This document shows, in pieces, positions 39,538-49,508 of a DNA stretch of 56,936 nucleotides. Origin of the DNA: Oscillospiraceae bacterium (GTDB lineage: Bacteria > Bacillota > Clostridia > Oscillospirales > Acutalibacteraceae); NCBI GenBank assembly GCA_015066005.1, contig SVPF01000010.1, positions 1 to 56,936 on the forward strand, in the 5' to 3' direction. The number at the start of each line of letters is the position of its first letter. Position 1 is the first letter of the stretch. Made by a program: the position numbers and the translations under genes. The notes below the pieces were generated by a model. That model searched no databases. It was not told where the DNA came from and saw only the letters and a list, made by a program, of their open reading frames with translations.

Positions 39538-40887
39538 ATGTCTGCTAATCCATTAAATGAAATTTGGGCAGCTATTTGCGATGAATGTAAAAAAACTATT
39601 TCAGAAGTTTCTTTTAATTGCTTTTTTAAGGACTTAGTTCCCGTTCAAATCAGTGACGGTGAATTTATTCTTTCGGTTGATGATTATTATAAAAGAGGTA
39701 TGGTTGAAAATCTTTATTCCGAAAAGATTGATAATGCAATTAAAACCGTTATGGGCCTTGAGCTTAAATGCCGTATTGTTTTAGAAGAGGATGAAGAAAA
39801 AATATTAAAGGCAGAGCAACAAAGTGAGGGTCTTTCCTTTGAGGATTTTTTCACCTTTCAAAACTTTATTGTTGGTTCAACCAATCGCTTTGCCCACGCT
39901 GCAGCCCTTGCTGTTGCCGAAGCACAGTTTCCGCAACCAACATTTAATCCTCTTGTAATTTACGGTCCTTCAGGTGTTGGTAAAACCCACTTAATGCTGG
40001 CAATTAAAAACCATATTAAGAAAAAATATCCCCAAAAGGTTGTTAAATTTGTTCGCGGTGAGGAATTTACAAACAAATTTATTGAAGCCTTAAATCAAGG
40101 CAAGCTTGGTTTACCCCTTGTTGAAGAATTCAGAAGTGAATATCGCAACGTTGATGTTTTACTTATTGATGATATTCACTTTATAGCAGGTAAAGAAAGT
40201 ACACAGGAGGAATTTTTTAATACCTTTAATGCCCTTTACCAAAACAACAAACAAATTGTTGTAACCCTTGACAGACCCGTTAAGGAAATTAAAACGTTAG
40301 ACGACCGTATTCGTTCACGCTTTGAGGGTGGCTTTTACGGTGATATTACCCCGCCCGATTTTGAAACAAGGGTTGGTATTTTAAATAAAAAGGCCGAGCA
40401 GGTTAACATTGAACTTGACGATTCTTTGATTTACTACATTGCTGAGCACATAAAATCTAACACACGCCAGCTTGAAGGTGTTATAAAAAGGCTTCACGCT
40501 TACATTACAATTCAAAATAAAACACCTAACATTTCAATTGTGCAGTCTACCATTCGAGATGTTATATCTGACGATAAGCCTGAGCCTATTAAGGTTGAAA
40601 ACATTATTACCGAGGTTGCGCGAACCTATAATGTTAGCGAAGCGGAAATTTTGTCAAACCGCAAAACAGCTAATTTGGTTTTGGCAAGGCAGGTTGCAAT
40701 GTATATTGCTCGCCAAACCACCGATCTTTCTTATAAAGCAATTGGTGAAAGCTTTGGAAAAGACCATACAACCGTGCTTTATAATGTAAACCGAATTGAA
40801 GATTTTTTGAAGGACAAGCCTTACCAAAAGGAGCTTGTTGAAGATATTATTAAAAATTTACGCAACAATGCAAGCAATGGTTATTAA
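39538..40887 (+). CDS. dnaA: chromosomal replication initiator DnaA
   Basis: 449 residues, normal length. N-terminal DnaB/self-interaction domain (about 1-80), AAA+ domain with Walker A GPSGVGKT (143-150) and Walker B VLLIDDIHF, and the C-terminal DNA-binding domain with the signature DHTTVLYN from D409. It binds DnaA boxes and opens the origin. GGAAGG precedes the ATG. The gene order dnaA-dnaN-yaaA-recF-remB-gyrB-gyrA marks the replication origin region. The gene to the left, however, is gpr on the opposite strand, not rpmH. Confidence 0.98.
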   Translation: MSANPLNEIWAAICDECKKTISEVSFNCFFKDLVPVQISDGEFILSVDDYYKRGMVENLYSEKIDNAIKTVMGLELKCRIVLEEDEEKILKAEQQSEGLSFEDFFTFQNFIVGSTNRFAHAAALAVAEAQFPQPTFNPLVIYGPSGVGKTHLMLAIKNHIKKKYPQKVVKFVRGEEFTNKFIEALNQGKLGLPLVEEFRSEYRNVDVLLIDDIHFIAGKESTQEEFFNTFNALYQNNKQIVVTLDRPVKEIKTLDDRIRSRFEGGFYGDITPPDFETRVGILNKKAEQVNIELDDSLIYYIAEHIKSNTRQLEGVIKRLHAYITIQNKTPNISIVQSTIRDVISDDKPEPIKVENIITEVARTYNVSEAEILSNRKTANLVLARQVAMYIARQTTDLSYKAIGESFGKDHTTVLYNVNRIEDFLKDKPYQKELVEDIIKNLRNNASNGY

Positions 40888-41086
40888 CTAAATTAACCTT
40901 AATTAACTGTTAATGAACGGTGGATATTTGTTTATAACTTTTTTACCCCTTATTTATTAACTTTTTATAAAGTTTTTTACTAACAGGCAAAAGCCTTATA
41001 AATAAAGGGCTTGTACCACTTATTAACCGTTTTAACACCCCTTATTACTACTGTTATTTTTTAAATCTTTTTAGGAGGATTTTTTT
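40888..41086. other. dnaA-dnaN intergenic region, possible origin DNA
   Basis: 199 bp, AT-rich, with several TTAATTAAC/TTATTAAC words and an AAGCC...GGCTT hairpin (about 40990-41011). The nearest thing to a DnaA box is GGTGGATAT at about 40919, two mismatches from the inverted consensus. I cannot support a box cluster. AGGAGG before dnaN is clear. Confidence 0.4.
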
Positions 41087-42187
41087 ATGAAATTCGTTGT
41101 TGAACGCGCAAAATTACTTGAAGCGGTTTCAAAGCTTCAAAGCGTTGTTGGTTCAAAAACCTCTATGCCGGTGCTTGAAGGTATTTTAATTTCAGCTGAA
41201 CAAGGTAAAATAACCTTAATTTCATATAATCTTGAAATGGGTATGAAAAAAGAAATTTATGCAAAGTGTGACGAAGCAGGTGATATTGTTATCGGTGCAC
41301 GCCTTTTGGCTGACATTTTAAGAAGAATGAACGGTGTCCAGGTTGAAATTTCGGCTGATAACCGCCTCAACTGTAATATTAAATGCGGCGAGGCTACCTT
41401 TGATATTATGGGTATGGCTGCTACCGACTTTCCCGAAATTCCGACCGTTTCGGCTGAAAACAGCTTCCGTGTTGACGGCAAGCTTTTTGCCGCAATGAAA
41501 AAGGGTACAGCCTTTGCTGCAGCTCAGAACGAGGGTGCAAAGCCTATTCTTACAGGTATTAATATTTCCGTAATAGATGGCTTTATTCAGTTTGTTGCTA
41601 TTGACGGTTATCGATTGGCAATTAAGAAGGAAAAGGCTGAAAATATTAAGAATTTGGAATTTACCGTTACAAGCAAGGCCTTAAACGAAGCTGTAAAGCT
41701 TATTGATGACGACAGCGAGGATATTGAAATAAACGTTGGCAGTCGCCTTATTGGTTTTAATATTAACGGTTATACCTTTATTTCCCGCCTTTTAGAAGGT
41801 GATTTTGTTAACTACCAAAAAACTCTACCTGCTGATTATAAGCAAAGGGTTGTTGTTAACACACGCGATTTGATAAACACTGTTGAGCGTGTATCCTTAC
41901 TTATAAGCGAAAGCTTTACAACACCTATTCGTTGTTATTTTAACGAGCTTAACGTTGTTTTCACCTGCGCTACCGCAATGGGTCGCGCAACCGAAACCTT
42001 TAATATTAAGCTTGAGGGTGAAAATTTTGAAATTGGTCTTAACAGCCATTATCTTTTAGATGTATTAAAGGCTATTGAGGATGAAAATATTCAAATTTTA
42101 TTTAACGGCCCAAATGCAGGTGTACTTGTTGTACCTGTTGATAATGACAACTTTAAATATATGATTATGCCCATGAGGTTAAAATAA
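41087..42187 (+). CDS. dnaN: DNA polymerase III sliding clamp, beta subunit
   Basis: 366 residues, three-domain beta clamp with the usual N-terminus MKFVVERAKLLEAVSKLQSVV and C-terminal MIMPMRL that closes the peptide-binding pocket. It encircles DNA and tethers polymerase III. AGGAGG precedes the ATG. Its TAA overlaps the ATG of the S4 gene by one base, so the two are translationally coupled. Confidence 0.98.
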   Translation: MKFVVERAKLLEAVSKLQSVVGSKTSMPVLEGILISAEQGKITLISYNLEMGMKKEIYAKCDEAGDIVIGARLLADILRRMNGVQVEISADNRLNCNIKCGEATFDIMGMAATDFPEIPTVSAENSFRVDGKLFAAMKKGTAFAAAQNEGAKPILTGINISVIDGFIQFVAIDGYRLAIKKEKAENIKNLEFTVTSKALNEAVKLIDDDSEDIEINVGSRLIGFNINGYTFISRLLEGDFVNYQKTLPADYKQRVVVNTRDLINTVERVSLLISESFTTPIRCYFNELNVVFTCATAMGRATETFNIKLEGENFEIGLNSHYLLDVLKAIEDENIQILFNGPNAGVLVVPVDNDNFKYMIMPMRLK

Positions 42188-42399
42188 TGAATTTTGAAAA
42201 AATTTCCATAAGAGAAGATTTTATTCGCCTTGACAGTGCAATGAAGCTTGCAAATTTAGTAGTAACAGGCGGCCACGCCAAAATTGTTATTCAGGATGGC
42301 GAGGTTAAGGTTAACGGTGAGGTTTGCACCATGCGCGGTAAAAAGCTTTATAAGGGCGATAAGGTAACCTTTGACGGCCAAGGCTTTGAAATTGTATGA
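42187..42399 (+). CDS. yaaA: S4-domain RNA-binding protein YaaA
   Basis: 70 residues, essentially one S4 domain (FIRLDSAMKLANLVVTGGHAKIVI...GEVKVNGEVCTMRGKKL). Its position between dnaN and recF is conserved in Firmicutes; it probably binds rRNA or structured RNA. The start overlaps the dnaN stop by one base and its stop overlaps recF by four (ATGA). Confidence 0.93.
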   Translation: MNFEKISIREDFIRLDSAMKLANLVVTGGHAKIVIQDGEVKVNGEVCTMRGKKLYKGDKVTFDGQGFEIV

Positions 42400-43457
42400 G
42401 GGTTTTAAATTTAAGGTGTAAGGGCTTTAGGAATCTTAAAGAGGTTGAAATTATACCCTGTGAGGAAACCAATGTTATTTGCGGTGAAAATGCGCAGGGC
42501 AAAACAAATTTGCTTGAAGCAATTTGGCTTTTTACGGGTGCTAAAAGCTTTCGTACTAATAAGGATGCTGATTTTTTGCAGTTTGGCAGCCAAAAAGCCA
42601 TAACCGAGCTTAAATTTTTAAGCGAAGGTATTGAAAACGAAGCCGAAATAACCATAACCGATAAAAGAAGGGTTAAATTTAACCAAAATAAGCTATCAAG
42701 CGCTTCGGGTATGGCAGGTAAATTTAACGCGGTTATATTTTCTCCTGTTGATTTAAGTTTGGTGGCTGACGGCCCTGCAATCAGAAGAAGGTTTTTAGAC
42801 ACGGCAATAGGCCAAATTTACCCTTCATATATAACCCTGCTTCGTAATTATTTAAGGGCGGTTAGTCAGCGTAACAAGGTTATTAAGGAATTTAAGTATG
42901 ATTCGACCCTTTCAATAATGCTTGACGTTTTTGAAGCTGAAATTGCTGAAAACGGTAAAAGAATTACCGAATACCGACAGCGTTACATAAAGGCGCTGAA
43001 TGAATTTTTACCCAAGGTTTATGACGGTATATCGGCAGGAAGGGAAGAATTAACCACAAAGTATATCTATTCCTTTGACGGTGATTTTTTAGAGGCCTTA
43101 AAGTCTTCACGGCAGGAGGATATGTTTACAGGTGTTACAAGCATTGGTCCCCACCGTGATGATATTGATTTTAAAATTAACGGTATTTCGGCCAGAAAAT
43201 TTGGATCACAGGGACAAAAGAGAAGTGTTGCACTTGCCGTAAAGCTTGCCGAAGCCGAGGTTATTAAAAAAAATACGGGTGAATGCCCCATAATTTTACT
43301 TGATGATGTTATGAGTGAGCTTGATTCTACCCGACAAAATTATATTTTAAACCATATAAAAGGTATGCAGTCTTTTATAACCTGCTGTGATGACCAAAGT
43401 GTTAAAAATTTAATAGCAGGGAAAAAATTTATTGTTAAAGACGGAAGTGTACTGTAA
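42396..43457 (+). CDS. recF: DNA replication/repair ATPase RecF
   Basis: 353 residues. ABC/SMC-type ATPase: Walker A GENAQGKTN near residue 30, signature GSQGQKRSVALAVKLAE, Walker B ILLDDVMSELD. It loads RecA at gaps together with RecO and RecR. It overlaps yaaA by 4 nt and remB by 1 nt, part of one tightly packed transcript. Confidence 0.97.
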   Translation: MRVLNLRCKGFRNLKEVEIIPCEETNVICGENAQGKTNLLEAIWLFTGAKSFRTNKDADFLQFGSQKAITELKFLSEGIENEAEITITDKRRVKFNQNKLSSASGMAGKFNAVIFSPVDLSLVADGPAIRRRFLDTAIGQIYPSYITLLRNYLRAVSQRNKVIKEFKYDSTLSIMLDVFEAEIAENGKRITEYRQRYIKALNEFLPKVYDGISAGREELTTKYIYSFDGDFLEALKSSRQEDMFTGVTSIGPHRDDIDFKINGISARKFGSQGQKRSVALAVKLAEAEVIKKNTGECPIILLDDVMSELDSTRQNYILNHIKGMQSFITCCDDQSVKNLIAGKKFIVKDGSVL

Positions 43458-43699
43458 TGTATATACATTTAGGTAACGAAATTGTGGTTAAGGAAGATGA
43501 AATTGTAGGTATTTTTGATTTAGATACAACCACCGTTTCAAAGCATTCACGCAAATTTTTAGAAATTAGTGAAAAACAAAAAAAGGTTATAAATGTAAGC
43601 TATGAATTACCTAAAAGCTTTGTTGTAACAAAGGATAAAAAGGTTTACATTTCGCAAATTTCCACTGCAACATTACAAAAAAGGTCAAATATTTTATAA
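43457..43699 (+). CDS. remB: extracellular matrix regulator RemB (DUF370)
   Basis: 80 residues of the DUF370 family; MYIHLGNEIVVKEDEIVGIFDLDTTT is typical of the YaaB/RemB branch found between recF and gyrB. Related RemA is a DNA-binding activator of biofilm genes in Bacillus; RemB's role is less defined. One-base overlap with recF. Confidence 0.9.
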   Translation: MYIHLGNEIVVKEDEIVGIFDLDTTTVSKHSRKFLEISEKQKKVINVSYELPKSFVVTKDKKVYISQISTATLQKRSNIL

Positions 43700-43736
43700 A
43701 AAATTATTTTTGAAGCTTTGTGAAAGGAAGTTTTGA

Positions 43737-45686
43737 ATGAATAACGAAATTACGACACCTGTAACTGAAAGCTATGACGAAAATTCCATACAGGTATTGG
43801 AAGGACTTGAAGCAGTAAGAAAGCGTCCTGGTATGTATATCGGCTCCACAGGTGAACGCGGTTTACACCACTTAGTGTACGAAATTGTGGATAACTCGAT
43901 AGATGAAGCGTTGGCAGGCTATTGCGACAAAATTACTGTTGAAATTCTTGATGATGGCATTATTCGTGTAACCGATAACGGTCGTGGTATTCCTGTTGGT
44001 ATTAATCCGCAAAAGGGTATTCCTACAGTTACGGTTGTGTTTACTATTTTGCACGCAGGCGGTAAGTTCGGCGGTGGCGGATATAAAGTATCAGGCGGTC
44101 TTCACGGTGTTGGTGCCAGCGTTGTTAACGCCCTTTCAAATTGGCTTGAGGTTGAGGTTAGGGACGGTAAAAATATTTATAAGCAGCGCTATGAAAAAGG
44201 GAATATTGTAACCGACCTTACTGTTATTGGTGAAACAACTGAAACAGGTACAACCGTTACCTTTAAGCCTGACCCCACAATATTTACCGATACTACAACA
44301 TATGATTATGATATTTTGCTTAACCGTTTAAGAGAACAGGCATTTTTAAATGCAGGTATTCGTATTGTTTTAACCGACAAGCGTACCGATGAAGCAATTC
44401 CTACAATCAATAAGAGCGATGACCTTTGCTTTGAGGGTGGTATTAAATCATACGTTGAATATTTGCTTAAGGGCATTAAAAAGGAAAGCTTAATTAAGGA
44501 TGTTATTTATCTTTCAGGCAGTAAGAAGGATGAAACCGCTGAAATTGCGCTTTTATGGTCTACCGCTTACGATAATAAAATTTTATCCTTTGCAAATACC
44601 CTTCACACCATTGATGGCGGTACACACGAACAGGCTTTTCGTCAAACTGTTACCCGTGTTGTAAACAAATATGCCCACGATTTTAAGAAATTAAAGGAAT
44701 CTTCCGATAACCTTAAGGCCGACGATATTATGGAAGGCTTGGTTGCTGTTGTGTCAGTAAAGCTTGCCGATGCACAGTTTGAAAGCCAAACCAAAGCAAA
44801 ATTGGGTAATACATCTGTTGGTCAGTTGGTGCGTGACATTGTAAAAGACCAGCTTTATAAATTCTTTGAAGAAAACCCTGCCGATTCTAAAATTATTATT
44901 GATAAGGCAATTGCCGCATCTAATGCCCGTGAGGCCGCACAAAAGGCGCGTGAAGCATCACGAAACAAGGCAGGCATTGGCAGTAAGACAAGAATGCCCG
45001 AAAAACTTACCGACTGTATTTCTAACGACCCAACAAAGACCGAAATTTACATTGTCGAGGGTGATTCGGCAGGCGGCAGTGCAGTTGAAGGAAGAAATGC
45101 AACCTATCAGGCAATTTTACCTCTTTGGGGTAAAATGCTTAACGTTGAAAAAGCAAGGGAAGACAAGGTTTACGGTAATGATAAGCTAACACCTGTTATC
45201 ACAGCACTTGGTACAGGTATTGGTGAAAATTTTGATATAAATAAGCTTCGTTACGATAAAATTGTTATTATGGCCGATGCCGACGTTGACGGTAGCCATA
45301 TCAGAACACTTTTACTTACCTTCTTCTTCCGCTATATGCCCGAGCTTATTGAAACAGGTCATATTTATTTGGCTCAGCCTCCCCTTTACCGCATCTCAAA
45401 GGGTAAGCAGCACTTTGATGTGTTTACCGATGAGGAAAAGGCACTTAAGGTTGAAGAGCTTGGCGTTGGTGTAGATGTTCAGCGTTATAAGGGTCTTGGT
45501 GAAATGGACCCCGAACAGCTTTGGGAAACTACACTTGACCCTGAAAGAAGAACCTTCTTACAGGTTACTATGGCGGATGCCGCTTTGGCTGATGAAACCT
45601 TTACTATTTTAATGGGTGAAGAGGTTGAGCCAAGACGCAAATTTATTGAAGAAAACGCAATTTATGCGACAGATCTTGATATTTAG
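43737..45686 (+). CDS. gyrB: DNA gyrase subunit B
   Basis: 649 residues. GHKL ATPase domain (IVDNSIDEALAGYCD, DNGRGIPVG), transducer, and TOPRIM domain with VEGDSAGGSA and DADVDGSHIRTLLLT. Supplies ATP-driven strand passage with GyrA. AAAGGAAG precedes the ATG, 37 nt after remB. gyrA follows after 17 nt. Confidence 0.98.
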   Translation: MNNEITTPVTESYDENSIQVLEGLEAVRKRPGMYIGSTGERGLHHLVYEIVDNSIDEALAGYCDKITVEILDDGIIRVTDNGRGIPVGINPQKGIPTVTVVFTILHAGGKFGGGGYKVSGGLHGVGASVVNALSNWLEVEVRDGKNIYKQRYEKGNIVTDLTVIGETTETGTTVTFKPDPTIFTDTTTYDYDILLNRLREQAFLNAGIRIVLTDKRTDEAIPTINKSDDLCFEGGIKSYVEYLLKGIKKESLIKDVIYLSGSKKDETAEIALLWSTAYDNKILSFANTLHTIDGGTHEQAFRQTVTRVVNKYAHDFKKLKESSDNLKADDIMEGLVAVVSVKLADAQFESQTKAKLGNTSVGQLVRDIVKDQLYKFFEENPADSKIIIDKAIAASNAREAAQKAREASRNKAGIGSKTRMPEKLTDCISNDPTKTEIYIVEGDSAGGSAVEGRNATYQAILPLWGKMLNVEKAREDKVYGNDKLTPVITALGTGIGENFDINKLRYDKIVIMADADVDGSHIRTLLLTFFFRYMPELIETGHIYLAQPPLYRISKGKQHFDVFTDEEKALKVEELGVGVDVQRYKGLGEMDPEQLWETTLDPERRTFLQVTMADAALADETFTILMGEEVEPRRKFIEENAIYATDLDI

Positions 45687-45703
45687 GGAAAGGAGAGAGA
45701 AAA

Positions 45704-48277
45704 ATGGCAAAACAAGAAAAGGTTTATTGGCCCGAAAGTAGTGAAACCAACATTATTCCTGTTGAAATTACCGATGAAGTTAAGCAAAGTATGCTTCAGT
45801 ATTCAATGTCAGTGCTTGTTGGTCGTGCTTTACCTGACGTTCGTGACGGCTTGAAGCCTGTTCACCGCCGTATTCTTTACACCATGTATGAAAACGGCTT
45901 AACCCCCGAAAGCAAATACCGTAAGTGTGCCGACACTGTTGGTACCGTGCTTGGTAGATATCACCCCCACGGTGACGCCAGCGTTTATGATGCCATGGTT
46001 CGTATGGCACAGGATTTCTCACTCCGTTACCCTTTAATCGACGGTCACGGTAACTTTGGTAACATTGACGGTTACCCCGCTGCTGCTTACCGTTATACCG
46101 AATCCCGTATGAATCGCTTATCCTACAGTATGCTTGATGATATTAAGAAGGATACTGTTGATATGATGCCTAACTATGACGACCGTTTGGAAGAGCCCGA
46201 GGTTTTACCCGTTCGCTTCCCACAGCTTTTGGTTAATGGTTCTTCGGGTATTGCGGTTGGTATGGCTACCGAAATTCCGCCGCATAACTTAGGTGAAGTT
46301 ATTGATGCTATGTGTTGCCTTATTGACAACCCCGATGCTGATTTACCCGAGCTTTGCGAGCATATTAAGGGACCTGACTTCCCAACAGGCGGCATTATTA
46401 TGGGTAGAAGCGGTATCCGTGCCGCTTATGCAACAGGCCGCGGTAAAATTGTTGTTCGCGGTAAGGCTGAAATTGAGGAAACCAAGAATGGTAAATTCCG
46501 CATAGTTATTACCGAAATTCCCTACAAGGTACGCAAGAAGGATTTAGTTAAACACATTTACGACCTTGCCGCTGAAAAGAAAATTGAAGGCATTGATGAT
46601 GTTGTTGACTATTCTTCACAGCGTGACGGCGGTATGCGCATTGTTGTTGATATTAAAAAGGATGCTAACCCACAGGTTGTGCTTAATAAAATTTATAAAA
46701 ATACCGCTTTACAAAGCACATTCGGTGCAATTTTACTTGCAATTGTTAACGGTAAGCCCCAAATTCTTACTTTAAAGGAAATGCTTCAAAACAGCATTGA
46801 CTTCCAGTATGAAATTATTCGCCGCAGAACTGAATTTGACCGCAAAAAAGCGGCTGAGCGTGCTCATATTTTAGAAGGCTTAAAGGTTGCGCTTGACTTT
46901 ATTGATGAGGTTATTGCAATTATCAGAAGCAGTAAGACAATTGCCGAAAGTAAGGAAACCTTGTCACAGCGCTTTGGTCTTGATGATATTCAGACCACCG
47001 CTATCGTTCAGATGCAGTTAGGTAAATTGGCAGGTCTTGAAAAACAAAAGATTCTTGATGAATTACAGGAAAAAATTAACTTTATTAAGGAATGTGACGC
47101 TATTTTAGCATCCCGCGAAAGAATTTTGGATATTGTTAAGACCGAAAGTCTTAATCTTCGCGATAAATATTCCGATGAACGCCGCACCGAAATTTCGGAC
47201 GTTCTCGGAGAGGTTGATATTGAAGACCTTATTCCCGAAGAGGAATGTGTGCTTACAAAAACCGTTAACGGTTATATTAAGCGACTTCCTGCAGACACTT
47301 ATAACGTGCAAAACCGTGGCGGCCGCGGTATTACAGGTATGACCACCCGTGAGGATGACATTGTTGAAAATATGTTTGTTTGCTCATCCCACGACTATGT
47401 AATGCTGTTTAGTAACCTTGGACGTATGTATCGTATTAAGGCGTATGAAATTCCCGAAGGCAGCCGTACCTCGAAGGGTATGAATATGGTTAATATTGTG
47501 CCCCTTATGCCCGGCGAAAAGATTACCGTTATTTTACCTGCAAGCGAATTGGATGAGGAAAAATACATTGCAATGGTTACCAAAAAGGGTACTATTAAGA
47601 GAACAAAGGTTGCTGAATTCAGAAATACCCGTAAGAGCGGTATTATTGCCATTTCTATTGATGAGGATGATGAATTGGCATTTGTAAGAATGACCGACGG
47701 TAAGCAAAACCTGTTTGTTGCAACTAAAAACGGTCTTGCAATTCAGTTTAAGGAAACCGACGTTCGTGCAATGGGCCGTAATGCCCGCGGTGTTCGCGCT
47801 ATCAATATGAGAAGCGGCGATGAGGTTGTTGATATGGCAGTAACCGAGGCTGACACCAAAATTCTTACCATTACCGAAACGGGTTACGGTCGCATAAGCC
47901 CAATTAGTGATTATAGAATTCAAACCAGAGGCGGTAAGGGTCTTACTAACTACCGTACTGAAAAATATGGCTGTGTTGCGGCAACTATACCTGTAACAGG
48001 CGAGGAAGATATCATTATGATAGCTTCCAACGGTATTGTAATTCGTATTTTTGTGGGTGATATTTCTACCTTTAGCCGTCCTGCAAAGGGTGTTCGTGTA
48101 ATGCGCGTAGCTGAGGGCGAGAAGATTTTGTCGGTTGGTTTAGCTGAACACAACGAGGCCGAGGTTAACGATAAGCCGGAAGAAGCTGATGCCGATGCAG
48201 GTGTTGTTGATGCGGCTTTAGTTGAGGCTGAAAACAACCAAGCTGACGAAGAAATTATCGAAAACGAGGAAAATTAA
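45704..48277 (+). CDS. gyrA: DNA gyrase subunit A
   Basis: 857 residues. Winged-helix/tower breakage domain with catalytic Tyr131 (AAYRYTESRM), then the beta-pinwheel DNA-wrapping domain with the GyrA box QNRGGRG (about 531-537), which marks gyrase rather than topoisomerase IV. The acidic C-terminal tail (about 825-857) is common. The quinolone-resistance region reads HPHGDASVYD: Ala92 stands where E. coli has Ser83, while Asp96 (E. coli Asp87) is kept. GGAAAGGAGAG precedes the ATG. Confidence 0.98.
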   Translation: MAKQEKVYWPESSETNIIPVEITDEVKQSMLQYSMSVLVGRALPDVRDGLKPVHRRILYTMYENGLTPESKYRKCADTVGTVLGRYHPHGDASVYDAMVRMAQDFSLRYPLIDGHGNFGNIDGYPAAAYRYTESRMNRLSYSMLDDIKKDTVDMMPNYDDRLEEPEVLPVRFPQLLVNGSSGIAVGMATEIPPHNLGEVIDAMCCLIDNPDADLPELCEHIKGPDFPTGGIIMGRSGIRAAYATGRGKIVVRGKAEIEETKNGKFRIVITEIPYKVRKKDLVKHIYDLAAEKKIEGIDDVVDYSSQRDGGMRIVVDIKKDANPQVVLNKIYKNTALQSTFGAILLAIVNGKPQILTLKEMLQNSIDFQYEIIRRRTEFDRKKAAERAHILEGLKVALDFIDEVIAIIRSSKTIAESKETLSQRFGLDDIQTTAIVQMQLGKLAGLEKQKILDELQEKINFIKECDAILASRERILDIVKTESLNLRDKYSDERRTEISDVLGEVDIEDLIPEEECVLTKTVNGYIKRLPADTYNVQNRGGRGITGMTTREDDIVENMFVCSSHDYVMLFSNLGRMYRIKAYEIPEGSRTSKGMNMVNIVPLMPGEKITVILPASELDEEKYIAMVTKKGTIKRTKVAEFRNTRKSGIIAISIDEDDELAFVRMTDGKQNLFVATKNGLAIQFKETDVRAMGRNARGVRAINMRSGDEVVDMAVTEADTKILTITETGYGRISPISDYRIQTRGGKGLTNYRTEKYGCVAATIPVTGEEDIIMIASNGIVIRIFVGDISTFSRPAKGVRVMRVAEGEKILSVGLAEHNEAEVNDKPEEADADAGVVDAALVEAENNQADEEIIENEEN

Positions 48278-48290
48278 ACTGCGGTTAAAC

Positions 48291-48319
48291 GGCGCCGCTT
48301 AAAAAACGGCGCCTAATTT
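48291..48319 (+). terminator. terminator of the origin operon
   Basis: GGCGCCG (48291-48297) with CGGCGCC (48307-48313), then TAATTTTTT. Confidence 0.85.
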
Positions 48320-48343
48320 TTTCAAAAAGGTGAATTTTATATA

Positions 48344-49495
48344 ATGAAATGTCCGCGTTGTAATTTTGAAAGGGAAGCGCCCTTTAAATTTTGCCCGATG
48401 TGTGGCACACGGTGTATTGAATTGCAGCAAGAAAATGACGTTGAACCCGTAATTAACCAAGCTCCTTTAAATGAGGAGCCTGTACAGCAAGCAACCACAC
48501 AAACGGTAACTTTTGTAAGGCGCATACCCTACGGTCTTACCGAAAATACCTATAATGAAAGAAAAGAAATTCGCAAGGCTTCGCGTATAAGCAGTACTGC
48601 ATTTATATTTCTTTCATTTTTTGGCAGTATTGCCCCATATATTGTTTTTTACACCTTACTTGCATTAGGTTATACACAGCAAAATGCATTAGCATTCTTA
48701 GATGACCCGTTTTTTCAGCAATATTTTCAAATTGCGGCATCAAGTTTTATGTTTATTGTGCCGTTTACCTTTATTTTTAAGCTTTCGGGTTATAAGCTAA
48801 GCAAAATTGCAAGCTTTGGCTTACCAAAAACAAGGGCTTGGTTTCCAATAATTTTAATGGGCATTGGCTTTTGTGCTTTTTCAAATATTGCAATGGGCTT
48901 TGCTTCAAGCATTTTTGAAGGGCTTGGCATAAATTATGAGGTTGATTTTGGTGAAAACCCGCAGGGTATTTTAGGTATTACCCTTTCGGTTATAGCAACA
49001 GCAATTGTACCTGCCTTGGTTGAGGAATTTGCCTGCCGAGGTCTTGTGCTTGGCGCGCTTCGTAAGTATGGCGACGGCTTTGCCGTTATGGTATCGTCAA
49101 TTTTATTTGGTCTTATACACGGTAATTTTCAGCAAATACCCTTTGCTTTTATGGTTGGTCTTATTTTAGGCTTTGTTACCGTTAAGTGTAATTCAATTTG
49201 GCCGGCTGTGTTTATACATTTTTATAATAACTTAAGCTCGGTTATATTTGATTATGTTTTTGCTGATATGTCGGTTATGCTGCAAAATGTAATTTACACA
49301 ATTTATCTTGTAATTTGCTTGTTTATTGGCTTTATTGGGGTGCTTTTATTAAGAAAAAATACCGAAATTTTTAAATTTGAACCTTCAACCACTGAGGCAA
49401 GTGAAAAACAAAAATATATATGGTTTTTTACAACCGAAATGGCAATATTTTTGGTTGTTATTTGCATACTTGATTCATTAAAATATTTTGTTTAA
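48344..49495 (+). CDS. zinc-ribbon CPBP-family intramembrane protease
   Basis: 383 residues. Zinc ribbon at the N-terminus (Cys 3, 6, 17, 20), linker of about 50 residues, then about eight membrane segments with the CPBP (Abi/Rce1-like) motifs: EEFACRG (E227, E228, R232), a second block LIHGNFQQ and a third HFYNN. Members are glutamate intramembrane proteases or immunity-type proteins; the partner is unknown. AAAAAGGTG before the ATG. It is followed by two membrane proteins with tiny gaps, probably one operon. Confidence 0.88.
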   Translation: MKCPRCNFEREAPFKFCPMCGTRCIELQQENDVEPVINQAPLNEEPVQQATTQTVTFVRRIPYGLTENTYNERKEIRKASRISSTAFIFLSFFGSIAPYIVFYTLLALGYTQQNALAFLDDPFFQQYFQIAASSFMFIVPFTFIFKLSGYKLSKIASFGLPKTRAWFPIILMGIGFCAFSNIAMGFASSIFEGLGINYEVDFGENPQGILGITLSVIATAIVPALVEEFACRGLVLGALRKYGDGFAVMVSSILFGLIHGNFQQIPFAFMVGLILGFVTVKCNSIWPAVFIHFYNNLSSVIFDYVFADMSVMLQNVIYTIYLVICLFIGFIGVLLLRKNTEIFKFEPSTTEASEKQKYIWFFTTEMAIFLVVICILDSLKYFV

Positions 49496-49508
49496 GGAGA
49501 GATTTTTT

